Source of the DNA: Rhodoferax ferrireducens T118
Lineage (GTDB): Bacteria; Pseudomonadota; Gammaproteobacteria; Burkholderiales; Burkholderiaceae_C
Direction of reading: 5' to 3'
Length of the DNA stretch: 64,000 bases
NCBI RefSeq assembly: GCF_000013605.1
Contig: NC_007908.1
Coordinates: forward strand, 496,001 to 560,000
The position numbers and the translations under genes were made by a program. The notes beneath the pieces are model-generated. The model was not told the origin of the DNA and made no database searches. It saw only the letters and a program-made list of their open reading frames with translations. Positions 20,085-27,870 of the stretch are shown piece by piece (position 1 is the stretch's first letter; every line of letters begins with the position of its first letter).

Positions 20085-21329
20085 GTGACCGCCCCATTGC
20101 TTCTTGCCTACATCTGTGCGGCACTGCTGTTTCAGCTTGCGCTCGGGATCGGCGTCATGGTGTGGCGGCGACGCGGTGTTGCGGCCAAGACGCCGGTCGC
20201 TGAGAGCGTCGAAACCCGGCCTGTTTCATCGGGGGCCTGGCCCGGCTGGCGCGAGTTCCGCGTGCTGCGCCGCGAATTCGAGGACGACACCCACACGCAG
20301 TGCTCTTTTTATCTCGTGCCGGTCGACGGCGCCGCGCTGCCGCCGTTCAGGCCGGGCCAGTTCCTCACCTTCACGCTGCAGGTTGCCGACGCAGGCGAGC
20401 CAGGCGGGCAACGCACGATCACGCGCTGCTACTCGTTGTCCGATCGGCCGGAGCCGACGTGCTATCGCATCACCATCAAGCGCATCCCGACCCCGGACGA
20501 TCGGCCGCTGGTTCCGCCCGGCGCGTCCTCGAGTCACTTTCATGACCGGATCCGCGCGGGTGATGTGCTCCAGGTCAAGGCGCCGTCGGGTCACTTCTTC
20601 ATCGATCCAGACCCGCAGGTGCCGGCCGTGCTCATCGCGGGCGGCATCGGCGTCACGCCGATGATGAGCATGCTGCGCTGGTGTCTGGCCGAGCAGCCCG
20701 GGCGCACGCTTCACCTCTACTACGGGGTGCGCCAAGGCGGCGAACATGCGTTCAAGCTGCAGCTCGAACAGTTGGCCAACTCGCATCCCAACTTTCACCT
20801 GAGCGTGGTCTACAGCCGCCCCGGCCCGAACGACGCGCCGGAGCGCGACTACCAGCAGGCCGGGCACGTGGACATCGATCTGCTGCGGCGGACCTTGCCA
20901 CACGGCCGGCATCAGTTCTATGTCTGCGGCCCGGCGGCCATGATGGAGAGCCTGGTGCCGGCGCTGGCCCGCTGGGGCGTGCCGCAACCAGACATCCACT
21001 TCGAAGCGTTCGGCCCGGCATCGGTGCGTTTGCCGGGTGCCACACCCCAGGCGCAAGCTGCGGGTCTGGCCGCCCCACTTGCCATACATTTCCGCCGCTC
21101 TGGCCGCACGCTGACGTGGGACGGCAAGGACGACACCCTGCTTGACTTTGCCGAGCGCCACGACGTGGCCGTGGCTTCAGGTTGCCGCTCGGGCGGCTGC
21201 GGAACGTGCGAAACGAAACTGATTTCCGGCCGCGTGCGCTACGCCAACCCGCCCGAGCATGACGTCGCACCAAGGCATTGCCTGCTCTGCGTCGGCAGGC
21301 CGGAATCGGCCTTGGAAATCGAGGCCTGA
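20085..21329 (+). CDS. Membrane-anchored FAD/NAD(P)H reductase with a C-terminal 2Fe-2S domain
   Basis: 414 residues in this order: an N-terminal membrane helix (LLLAYICAALLFQLALGIGVMVW), an FAD domain (RCYSLSDRPE, the RxYS flavin motif), an NAD(P) domain (IAGGIGVTPMMSML; FYVCGPAAMM) and a plant-type [2Fe-2S] domain (CRSGGCGTCETK ... CLLCVGRP). The domain set is like HCP reductase, flavohemoprotein-type and phthalate-dioxygenase-type reductases, moving electrons from NAD(P)H to a partner through the iron-sulfur centre. The start is GTG at 20085. The next two genes follow at +5 and with an ATGA overlap, so the partner is probably the membrane protein and eight-heme cytochrome c encoded there. 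An FNR-type site lies upstream. Confidence 0.88.
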   Translation: MTAPLLLAYICAALLFQLALGIGVMVWRRRGVAAKTPVAESVETRPVSSGAWPGWREFRVLRREFEDDTHTQCSFYLVPVDGAALPPFRPGQFLTFTLQVADAGEPGGQRTITRCYSLSDRPEPTCYRITIKRIPTPDDRPLVPPGASSSHFHDRIRAGDVLQVKAPSGHFFIDPDPQVPAVLIAGGIGVTPMMSMLRWCLAEQPGRTLHLYYGVRQGGEHAFKLQLEQLANSHPNFHLSVVYSRPGPNDAPERDYQQAGHVDIDLLRRTLPHGRHQFYVCGPAAMMESLVPALARWGVPQPDIHFEAFGPASVRLPGATPQAQAAGLAAPLAIHFRRSGRTLTWDGKDDTLLDFAERHDVAVASGCRSGGCGTCETKLISGRVRYANPPEHDVAPRHCLLCVGRPESALEIEA

Positions 21330-21334
21330 CGAGC

Positions 21335-21913
21335 ATGAAAGCCAGACTGATCCGGCGCGAAGTCCTGCCTTTTCTGCTGTCTTTGGGCACGCTGGCGCTG
21401 GCCACCGTGCTGATCGACGCCTTGTTGCACTTGGCCAACATCGCCTGGATCGGCCGCTATCTGGGGATCCCAGGAACGCTGCTGATTCTGGGTTCGTTCG
21501 GCTATTCGCTGCGCAAACGCCGGCTGATCCAAGCGGGGCGCCCGCTGCAGCTGCTGCGCTGGCATGAGCGCATGGCCTGGCTCGGCTCCTTGCTGGTGCT
21601 GGTGCACGCAGGCATTCATTTCAATTCGATTCTGGCCTGGCTGGCGGTCGTGGCCATGCTGATCAACGTCGCCAGCGGGCTGACCGGCAAATTTCTGCTC
21701 GACCGTTCGCGCCGGCGACTGGAAGAAGCACGGCAGAGGATGCGCCAGCACGGCCTGGCTGCCGATGAACTCGACGAGCACCTGTACTGGGACAGCCTGA
21801 CGTTTGACGCGGTCAAGCAGTGGCGCTCGGTTCACTTTCCGATCACGCTGGCGTTTGCCGTGCTCGCCCTGGCACACATCATGGCCGTCTTTTTATTCTG
21901 GGGCTGGAGATGA
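21335..21913 (+). CDS. Small polytopic membrane protein, possible b-type heme carrier
   Basis: 192 residues with about four to five hydrophobic segments and no family that I can name with certainty. Histidines sit in or next to membrane helices (LRWHERMAWLG; LVLVHAGIHFN; RSVHFPIT; LALAHIMAV), a pattern that could hold two b hemes as in cytochrome b561 or ferric-reductase-like proteins. A basic loop (RSRRRLEEARQRMRQH) lies between helices. It sits between a reductase with a cytoplasmic flavin/2Fe-2S portion and a periplasmic multiheme cytochrome, exactly where a transmembrane electron conduit is needed. Heme binding is inference. Confidence 0.7.
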   Translation: MKARLIRREVLPFLLSLGTLALATVLIDALLHLANIAWIGRYLGIPGTLLILGSFGYSLRKRRLIQAGRPLQLLRWHERMAWLGSLLVLVHAGIHFNSILAWLAVVAMLINVASGLTGKFLLDRSRRRLEEARQRMRQHGLAADELDEHLYWDSLTFDAVKQWRSVHFPITLAFAVLALAHIMAVFLFWGWR

Positions 21914-22647
21914 AGCGCGGCTGGCTCATGGCCCTGATAGCGGCCAACCTGCTGGTGCTGGTCGTCCTGATCTTTATCTACCCGCACCTGATGGTGAGCC
22001 CGGGTCCGGTGGTGGCGGCCCACGCCGAAATTGCCACCGACTGCTTCGCCTGCCATGCGCCCTGGCGCGGCGCGTCAGCGGCGCGTTGCGTCAGCTGCCA
22101 TGTCCTGCCCGACATCGGATTGCGCACCAGCAAGGGCGTGGCCATTGTTCAACACACGCGCAAGACCTCGTTCCACCAGGCGCTGATCGAGCAGGACTGC
22201 ATGGCCTGCCACAGCGATCACGCCGCCCCCAAACTCACCCAGCGCAGTCGCAAGCCGTTCTCGCATTTATTGCTCAAAACAGCGGTGCGTGAGCAATGCC
22301 AGGGTTGCCACCAGGCGCCGACCGACAAGCTGCACGGTCAGATCACAGGCAACTGCAATCAATGCCACAGCCAGCAAGCCTGGAAGCCCGCCACGTTTGA
22401 ACATGACAAATTGTTTTTGCTCGACAGGGACCACGCCGCCTCGTGCGAGACCTGTCACAGCAACAACGACTACCGCCGCTACACCTGCTACGGTTGCCAT
22501 GAGCACAGCCTGGACAAAATACGCTCGGAGCACAGGGAAGAAGGCATCCAGAACTTCGAGAATTGCGTTGAATGTCATCGCAGCGCCAAGGGGGAGCCAG
22601 AGAACAAAGGGTCGGGCAAGCGCAAAGACAAGGAAGACGACGACTGA
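21910..22647 (+). CDS. Membrane-anchored eight-heme cytochrome c
   Basis: 245 residues: an N-terminal membrane anchor (MALIAANLLVLVVLIFIYP) and then eight CxxCH heme-binding motifs, starting near residues 45, 60, 97, 130, 149, 179, 193 and 219 (CFACH, CVSCH, CMACH, CQGCH, CNQCH, CETCH, CYGCH, CVECH). Extra His residues supply sixth ligands. The C-terminus is highly charged (KGSGKRKDKEDDD). It overlaps the preceding gene by four bases (ATGA). The arrangement resembles periplasmic multiheme cytochromes of the class III / doubled-CxxCH type. Function is inferred to be periplasmic electron transfer; the terminal acceptor is unknown. I do not recognise it as NrfA, NapC or MtrA. Confidence 0.9.
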   Translation: MKRGWLMALIAANLLVLVVLIFIYPHLMVSPGPVVAAHAEIATDCFACHAPWRGASAARCVSCHVLPDIGLRTSKGVAIVQHTRKTSFHQALIEQDCMACHSDHAAPKLTQRSRKPFSHLLLKTAVREQCQGCHQAPTDKLHGQITGNCNQCHSQQAWKPATFEHDKLFLLDRDHAASCETCHSNNDYRRYTCYGCHEHSLDKIRSEHREEGIQNFENCVECHRSAKGEPENKGSGKRKDKEDDD

Positions 22648-22654
22648 GCCTGAA

Positions 22655-22725
22655 TGTTTTAGAGATAAAACTGACGATAGCCCCCGTCATTGCTATGTAA
22701 TATGCTATTAATAATATAGCAAATA
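22655..22725 (-). repeat. Dispersed repeat copy 5, between the cytochrome operon and radA
   Basis: On the minus strand: TTGCTATATTATTAATAGC..., GCAATGACGGGGGCTATCG, and the tail TTTTATCTCTAAAAC. It starts seven bases after the cytochrome stop, in antisense orientation to both neighbours. The shared frame is open here as well (peptide LIAYYIAMTGAIV), although no gene uses it. Confidence 0.8.
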
Positions 22726-22753
22726 CAAGCGGCCAAGTCGATCCTTCCGACAT

Positions 22754-22769
22754 CTGTTTTTCCATACAG
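22754..22769 (+). promoter_or_regulatory. LexA-type box before radA
   Basis: CTGTTTTTCCATACAG is a perfect CTGT-N8-ACAG, the LexA operator form used in beta- and gammaproteobacteria. It ends 13 bases before the radA ATG, so LexA binding would block transcription or initiation. This predicts SOS induction of radA. Confidence 0.6.
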
Positions 22770-22782
22770 TAACATCGCCCGC

Positions 22783-24147
22783 ATGGCCAAAGAAAAAACC
22801 GTTTACGTTTGCTCCGATTGTGGCGGCACCAGCCCCAAATGGCAGGGCAAATGCCCCAGTTGCAACGCCTGGAATACGCTGATTGAATCGGTGCCAGAGA
22901 GCTTGTCCCCCACCAAAAACCGTTTCGCCTCCCTGGCCAAGACGGCAGAAATCGCCATTCTGGGCGACATTGACGCGGTGGACATGGCGCGCACCCCCAC
23001 CGGCCACGAGGAGCTTGACCGTGTGCTGGGCGGCGGCATGGTCGAAGGCGGCGTGGTACTGATCGGCGGCGACCCCGGCATTGGCAAGTCCACCCTGCTG
23101 CTGCAGGCGCTCGACTCGCTGCAATGCAGCGGCCAGAACACCTTGTACGTGACGGGCGAAGAAAGCGGCGCGCAAGTCGCGCTGCGCTCGCGCCGCCTCG
23201 GGCTGGGCCACTCGCAGGTGCGGGTGCTGGCCGAGATCCAGCTGGAAAAAATCCTGTCCGTTTTGGCGGCCACCCAGCCTGACATCGCCGTCATCGACTC
23301 GATCCAGACGGTCTACTCGGATCAGCTCACGTCGGCCCCCGGTTCGGTGGCGCAAGTGCGCGAATGCGCAGCGCACCTGACGCGTGCGGCCAAGGCCAGC
23401 GGTGTCTGCATCGTGCTGGTCGGTCATGTCACCAAGGAAGGCGCCCTGGCGGGCCCGCGTGTGCTGGAGCACATGGTGGACACGGTGCTCTACTTTGAAG
23501 GCGACACGCATTCAAGTTTCAGGCTGGTGCGCGCCATCAAGAACCGCTTTGGCGCGGTGAACGAAATTGGCGTCTTTGCCATGACCGAAAAGGGTCTCAA
23601 AGGGGTGAGCAACCCGAGCGCCATTTTCCTGAGCCAGCACGCCGAGCCGGTGCCCGGCAGTTGCGTGATGGTGACGCTGGAGGGCACACGGCCGATGCTG
23701 GTGGAAATTCAAGCGCTGGTCGACAGCGGTGGGCCCTCGCCCCGGCGTTTGAGCGTGGGCCTGGACAAAGACCGCCTCGCCATGCTGCTGGCCGTGCTGC
23801 ACCGCCACGCGGGCGTGGCTTGCATGGACCAGGACGTGTTTGTGAACGCGGTCGGCGGTGTGCGCATCAGCGAGCCCGCTGCCGATCTGGCGGTGCTGCT
23901 GGCGATCACGTCGAGCCTGCGCGGCAAGCCGCTGCCGAAGGGATTCTTTGCCTTTGGCGAGGTTGGCCTGGCCGGTGAAGTGCGGCCCGCGCCGCGCGGT
24001 CAGGAACGGCTGAAGGAAGCCGCCAAGCTGGGCTTTAGCGTGGCGCTGGTGCCCAAGGCCAACGCGCCGAAAAAACCGATTGAAGGCTTGACCATCCATG
24101 CGGTGGAGCGCGTCGAGCAGGCGATGGAGGTGGTGCGGGGGCTGTAA
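22783..24147 (+). CDS. radA: DNA repair protein RadA/Sms
   Basis: 454-residue branch-migration ATPase acting in recombination intermediates. It has the N-terminal zinc finger CSDCGGTSPKWQGKCPSC (Cys 10, 13, 24, 27), Walker A GGDPGIGKST at about 95-104, Walker B region IAVIDSIQT, the RadA-specific KNRFG motif (AIKNRFGAVNEIG), and the C-terminal Lon-like domain (GGVRISEPAADLAVL; FGEVGLAGEVRP). The length is normal. A LexA-type box sits directly upstream. Confidence 0.96.
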   Translation: MAKEKTVYVCSDCGGTSPKWQGKCPSCNAWNTLIESVPESLSPTKNRFASLAKTAEIAILGDIDAVDMARTPTGHEELDRVLGGGMVEGGVVLIGGDPGIGKSTLLLQALDSLQCSGQNTLYVTGEESGAQVALRSRRLGLGHSQVRVLAEIQLEKILSVLAATQPDIAVIDSIQTVYSDQLTSAPGSVAQVRECAAHLTRAAKASGVCIVLVGHVTKEGALAGPRVLEHMVDTVLYFEGDTHSSFRLVRAIKNRFGAVNEIGVFAMTEKGLKGVSNPSAIFLSQHAEPVPGSCVMVTLEGTRPMLVEIQALVDSGGPSPRRLSVGLDKDRLAMLLAVLHRHAGVACMDQDVFVNAVGGVRISEPAADLAVLLAITSSLRGKPLPKGFFAFGEVGLAGEVRPAPRGQERLKEAAKLGFSVALVPKANAPKKPIEGLTIHAVERVEQAMEVVRGL

Positions 24148-24193
24148 TCTTGCCCGGTTACCGGGGTGTCATTGCGGGCTTCTATCCGCCAAT

Positions 24194-24820
24194 TCACTGG
24201 CGCACGATGCTGTTGCCGGAGTTCCTGACCGCATCGCCAGTTTTGAAGCCGGGGTCCTGTTCGAAGCTGAAGCTGTGTTTGCGGCCGTCCTGGTACTGCA
24301 CGTGAACCGTCCACACCTTGTGCGTCTTGACCTTTTCTTCAATCTTTTTGCCCGCATACGCACCGCCCGCTGCACCGGCGACCGTGGCCAGGTCTTTGCC
24401 CAAACCGCCTCCCACCTGATGGCCCAATATGGCGCCAGTGACGCCGCCAGCAATCAGGCCAACGGCACTGCCTTCGCCTTTTTTGTCGCTCACGTTGACG
24501 GCGATCACCCGGGCGCAATCAGGGCAGGCCGCCGTGGCATTCTGGTGTGACGTGGCAGCTGGCGTCTGGGCTGCCAGTTGCGCCCTGGCCGCCGCGATGG
24601 CTTTGTCGTACTCGCTCTTGGCGTCGCGGCGGCATTGCAGGCGCGCCGTGGACGAGGCTTCGTCATTGCAGAGTTTTTTATCGGCGGCGTAGCGCTCCTG
24701 CGCCTGCCGGCTGTCGGCCGTGTACTGGGCCTTTGGCAACATGGGTGTTTGGGCCAGCGCGGTCGCAGCCAGGCTCGAAAAAATAAGACCGCAAGTCATT
24801 GTCCACACAGTTTTCTTCAT
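24194..24820 (-). CDS. Glycine-zipper 2TM envelope protein
   Basis: 208 residues: a signal peptide (TMTCGLIFSSLAATALA, cleavage before QTPML), a charged helical region with a Cys pattern (KLCNDEASSTARLQCRRDAK) and CPDC, then a glycine-zipper 2TM domain (SAVGLIAGGVTGAILGHQVG; GGLGKDLATVAGAAGGAYAG) of the SlyB/PcP/Rick_17kDa type, and a short beta C-terminus (VWTVHVQYQDGRKHSFSFEQ). There is no lipobox, so unlike SlyB it is probably not a lipoprotein. Its role in outer-membrane integrity is inferred from the family. The start is set by GGAGCCCATC before the ATG. Confidence 0.8.
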   Translation of the reverse strand: MKKTVWTMTCGLIFSSLAATALAQTPMLPKAQYTADSRQAQERYAADKKLCNDEASSTARLQCRRDAKSEYDKAIAAARAQLAAQTPAATSHQNATAACPDCARVIAVNVSDKKGEGSAVGLIAGGVTGAILGHQVGGGLGKDLATVAGAAGGAYAGKKIEEKVKTHKVWTVHVQYQDGRKHSFSFEQDPGFKTGDAVRNSGNSIVRQ

Positions 24821-24915
24821 GATGGGCTCCTGGAGTATGAGAGAAAAGTTATCACCCCGATGGGGATGCAACATGCAAGCATAGCGCTTGCGTGTGTCCA
24901 CGCAAGCGCCAGCGC

Positions 24916-24932
24916 CTTAAGACTTGCTTAAT
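24916..24932 (+). promoter_or_regulatory. PmrA/QseB-type box before the cytochrome b561 cluster
   Basis: CTTAAG-ACTTG-CTTAAT is a perfect direct repeat of the PmrA-type consensus YTTAAK with N5 spacing. It lies 36 bases before the ATG of the cytochrome b561 gene. The response regulator two genes downstream belongs to the QseB/PmrA/TctD branch, so autoregulation is likely. Confidence 0.6.
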
Positions 24933-24968
24933 CTGCGGCTTCTACCATCGCCGCTTCTTGGAGATGGG

Positions 24969-25682
24969 ATGCAAATTTTTGACACGGCGAAAGAAAAAAG
25001 CCAAATCCTGGTGTGGGATGCGCCGGTGCGGGTGTTCCACTGGCTGCTGGCGCTGAGCTTTGCCGGGGCTTATGTGAGCGCAGAAAGTGATCGCTGGCTG
25101 GCGCTGCATGTCACGCTGGGCTACACCATGGCCGGGCTGGTGGCGTTTCGGATTTTGTGGGGCCTGCTGGGCACACGCTACGCCCGTTTTGGCAGCTTTG
25201 TGCGTGGCCCGCTAACGCTCGTGCGCTACGGGCGTGCCATGCTGGCGGGCCGGCCAGAGCATCATGTCGGGCACAACCCGGCGGGTGCGGTGGCGATTGT
25301 GCTGTTGCTGTCGCTGAGCATGGCTATCGTGGCGACCGGCTGGTTGTTCTACAACGTGCCGGGGGCCAGGTGGCTCAAAGAGGTGCACGAAGGGGCGGCG
25401 GGCTTCATGCTGGCAGTGGTTGCCTTGCACATAGGCGGCGCCGTGCTGACCAGCCTCATGCACCGTGAAAACCTGGTGCGCGCCATGATCAACGGCAAGA
25501 AAGAAGGCGCTCCCAACCAGGGTATTCGCCGGGCCTGGCGGCCTTTGGCGCTGCTGATGGTGGCCGCGGTTCTGGGCTTTTGGTACTTGCAATGGCAGAG
25601 TCCAGCCACGCCGGGCTTGAGCGGCAAGGGCTTGGCGTCACAAGACGCAAAATACCGTTCGCACACGCATGATGATGATTGA
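24969..25682 (+). CDS. Cytochrome b561 family protein
   Basis: 237-residue inner-membrane di-heme cytochrome b. It begins VWDAPVRVFHWLLALSF (heme-ligand His, conserved opening), continues LHVTLGYTMAGLVAFRILWG (second His), has a central helix with ATGWLFY and ends with VHEGAAGFMLAVVALHIGG (two His). This is the Ni/Fe-hydrogenase-b / b561 pattern. It probably shuttles electrons between quinones and a partner. The cluster with a two-component system is a common arrangement in Comamonadaceae. The C-terminal tail is His/Asp-rich (SHTHDDD), a possible metal-binding end. Confidence 0.88.
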   Translation: MQIFDTAKEKSQILVWDAPVRVFHWLLALSFAGAYVSAESDRWLALHVTLGYTMAGLVAFRILWGLLGTRYARFGSFVRGPLTLVRYGRAMLAGRPEHHVGHNPAGAVAIVLLLSLSMAIVATGWLFYNVPGARWLKEVHEGAAGFMLAVVALHIGGAVLTSLMHRENLVRAMINGKKEGAPNQGIRRAWRPLALLMVAAVLGFWYLQWQSPATPGLSGKGLASQDAKYRSHTHDDD

Positions 25683-25755
25683 TACGGTGTGCTGCGCCGG
25701 CTGGCGCTGCTGCTTGGCAAGGCACGCGGACCTTGGATTTTTTGGGAGTTGATGG

Positions 25756-26439
25756 ATGAGAATTTTGCTGGCAGAAGACGACTCGATGTTGGGCGATGGG
25801 CTGCGCGCGGGCTTGCGCCAGCTGGGGTTTCAGGTGGACTGGGTGCGCGATGGCCTGGCGGCCGAGCGCGAGCTGGCCTGCGGCGACTACGCGGCCGCGG
25901 TGCTGGACCTCGGCTTGCCCTTGAAAGACGGCATCGATGTGCTGCAAGCTGTGCGGGCAAGCAAGATCACCACCCCGGTGCTGGTGCTGACGGCCCGCGA
26001 CGCCGTGCCGGATCGGATCCGCGGCCTGGACCTGGGGGCTGATGACTATGTGGTCAAGCCGGTCGATTTGCATGAACTGGGTGCGCGCCTGCGCTCGCTG
26101 GTGCGCCGCGCCCATGGGCAGATGCAGGATGTCTTGCGTTGCGGTGCGGTGCTGCTGGAACCTTCGGCCCGGCGCGTCAGTCTGAACGACGAGCCGGTGG
26201 CGCTGTCCACCCGTGAATTCGATTTGTTGCACGTGCTGATGCTCAACGCCGACCGCGTGTTGTCGCGGGAGCAACTGGAACAGCAGCTCTACAGCTGGGG
26301 CTATGAAGTGGAAAGCAATGCAATCGAGGTCCACATCCACCATCTGCGCCGCAAATTGCAGCCCGACTTGATCCAGACCGTACGCGGCATTGGGTACACC
26401 GTGCAACGCGGGTCAGCACCGGCATCGGCGTCCACATGA
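25756..26439 (+). CDS. OmpR-family response regulator (QseB/PmrA/TctD-like)
   Basis: 227 residues: a receiver domain (acidic pocket EDD at 7-9, phosphoacceptor Asp51 in VLDLGLPL, Thr in LTARD, Lys in VVKPVD) and a winged-helix output domain (STREFDLLHVLM ... VEVHIHHLRRKL-type helix, HIHHLRRKLQ, IQTVRGIGYTV). It overlaps the kinase start by four bases. Likely target sites are the CTTAA direct repeats at 24916 and possibly 18714. Confidence 0.92.
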   Translation: MRILLAEDDSMLGDGLRAGLRQLGFQVDWVRDGLAAERELACGDYAAAVLDLGLPLKDGIDVLQAVRASKITTPVLVLTARDAVPDRIRGLDLGADDYVVKPVDLHELGARLRSLVRRAHGQMQDVLRCGAVLLEPSARRVSLNDEPVALSTREFDLLHVLMLNADRVLSREQLEQQLYSWGYEVESNAIEVHIHHLRRKLQPDLIQTVRGIGYTVQRGSAPASAST

Positions 26440-27788
26440 GGACCGCTCGCCGCCTGAAGTCCTTGCAGGCCCGCTTGCTGGCACCCTTGCTGGGGCTGCT
26501 GACCGTGGTCTGGCTGGGCGCGGCTGTCATGATCTGGTTTGATGCCAGCCACGAACTCGATGAATTGCTGGACGGCCATCTGGCGCAGGCCGCCGCCTTG
26601 CTGATCATGCAGCAGGCCCACGCGCATGAGGCGGACAGCGTGGAAGACGCGCCCTCACTGCACAAGTACGCACCCAAGGTGGTGTTTCAGGTGTTTCACG
26701 AAGGGCGGCTGGTGTTGAGCTCGGCCAATGCCGGCACCGCGCCGATTGCCGGCAACGCGCAGGGCTTTTCAACTGTGCGTTTGGCCGATGACGCCCAGTG
26801 GCGGGTGTTTGCGACCCGCGGCGCCGAGCACGATGTGCAGGTCTATGTCGGCGAGCAGACCGAGTCGCGCGATTCCATTCTGTTGGCCGTGCTGCAAGGG
26901 GTGCTGTTGCCGCTGGTTATTGCGCTGCCGCTGTTGGCGCTGGTTGGTTGGTGGGCCGTCCGTCAGGGCCTGGCGCCCCTGCGCCACCTCAGTCGGGTGC
27001 TGGCACAGCGCCGCCCGCAGGCCATGGAACCGTTGCTGGTCCCTGACTTGAGCACAGAAATGGTGCCCGTGGTGCAGGCCCTGAACGGCCTGTTTGAACG
27101 CATCGAGCAGATGCTGGTGTCGGAGCGGCGCTTCACGGCCGACGCGGCGCACGAGCTGCGCACCCCGATTGCCGCCATCCGCGCCCAGGCGCAGGTGGCG
27201 CTGGGTGCCGGTCATGATGCCGCGCAGCGCGACCATGCCCTGCAGTTCACCCTGGCCGGCTGTGATCGGGCCACCCACTTGGTCGAGCAATTGCTCACGC
27301 TGGCGCGGCTGGAGGCGGCCCCCGCCAGCGCTGCCGATGCGGTGGCCAGGGTGGATTTGAGCGCGCTGGCACGCCGTGTGGCGGCCGATCTGGCGCCCAC
27401 CGCGCTGGCGCGCGGGCAAACCCTGCAGCTCGAAGCGCCCACCGCCTGTCAGGTGGCAGGTGATGAAGCGCTGATCGGGGTGCTGGTGCGCAACCTGGTT
27501 GACAACGCCCTGCGCTACAGCCCGAACCAGGCGCAGGTTTGGGTCAGCGTGGCGATGGAGTCCGGGCAAGCCGTGCTGCGCGTGCAAGACAGCGGCGCGG
27601 GCATGACCGAGCCCGAGATAGCACGCCTGGGCGAGCGGTTTTACCGCGTGCTGGGTAGCGACCAGCCGGGCAGCGGCCTGGGTTGGTCGATTGTCAAGAG
27701 AATTGCGACTGTATTTGGCGCCCAGGTGCAGGTCAGTCGCTCTGAACGCCTGGGCGGCCTGGCGGTGACGGTGCGCTGGCGGCGCTGA
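26436..27788 (+). CDS. Sensor histidine kinase (QseC/PmrB-like)
   Basis: 450 residues: TM1 at about 14-34 (LLAPLLGLLTVVWLGAAVMI), a periplasmic sensor region rich in His (QAHAHEADS; EHDVQVYVGEQTESR), TM2 at about 153-174, HAMP, the dimerisation/phosphoacceptor site His239 in FTADAAHELRTPIAAI, and an HATPase domain with N-box NLVDNALRYSP, G1 DSGAGM and G2 GSGLGWSIVKR. It forms a pair with the preceding regulator. The periplasmic region has the QseC/2CSK-N-type layout; the stimulus is unknown. Confidence 0.92.
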   Translation: MRTARRLKSLQARLLAPLLGLLTVVWLGAAVMIWFDASHELDELLDGHLAQAAALLIMQQAHAHEADSVEDAPSLHKYAPKVVFQVFHEGRLVLSSANAGTAPIAGNAQGFSTVRLADDAQWRVFATRGAEHDVQVYVGEQTESRDSILLAVLQGVLLPLVIALPLLALVGWWAVRQGLAPLRHLSRVLAQRRPQAMEPLLVPDLSTEMVPVVQALNGLFERIEQMLVSERRFTADAAHELRTPIAAIRAQAQVALGAGHDAAQRDHALQFTLAGCDRATHLVEQLLTLARLEAAPASAADAVARVDLSALARRVAADLAPTALARGQTLQLEAPTACQVAGDEALIGVLVRNLVDNALRYSPNQAQVWVSVAMESGQAVLRVQDSGAGMTEPEIARLGERFYRVLGSDQPGSGLGWSIVKRIATVFGAQVQVSRSERLGGLAVTVRWRR

Positions 27789-27870
27789 CGGCTCAACCCA
27801 AATGGCTCAAAGGAACGAGGAAAGATGACGCAAAATGGCGCCTCCCATTGCAAAGCAAGAACGAGGCACC

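Noticed and set aside
22343..22765. A 140-codon minus-strand frame through repeat copy 5 with a membrane-like start (LLIAYYIAMTGAIV)
   Set aside because: Most of it is antisense to the eight-heme cytochrome and it contains the radA operator region; the open frame reflects the stop-free phase of the repeat.
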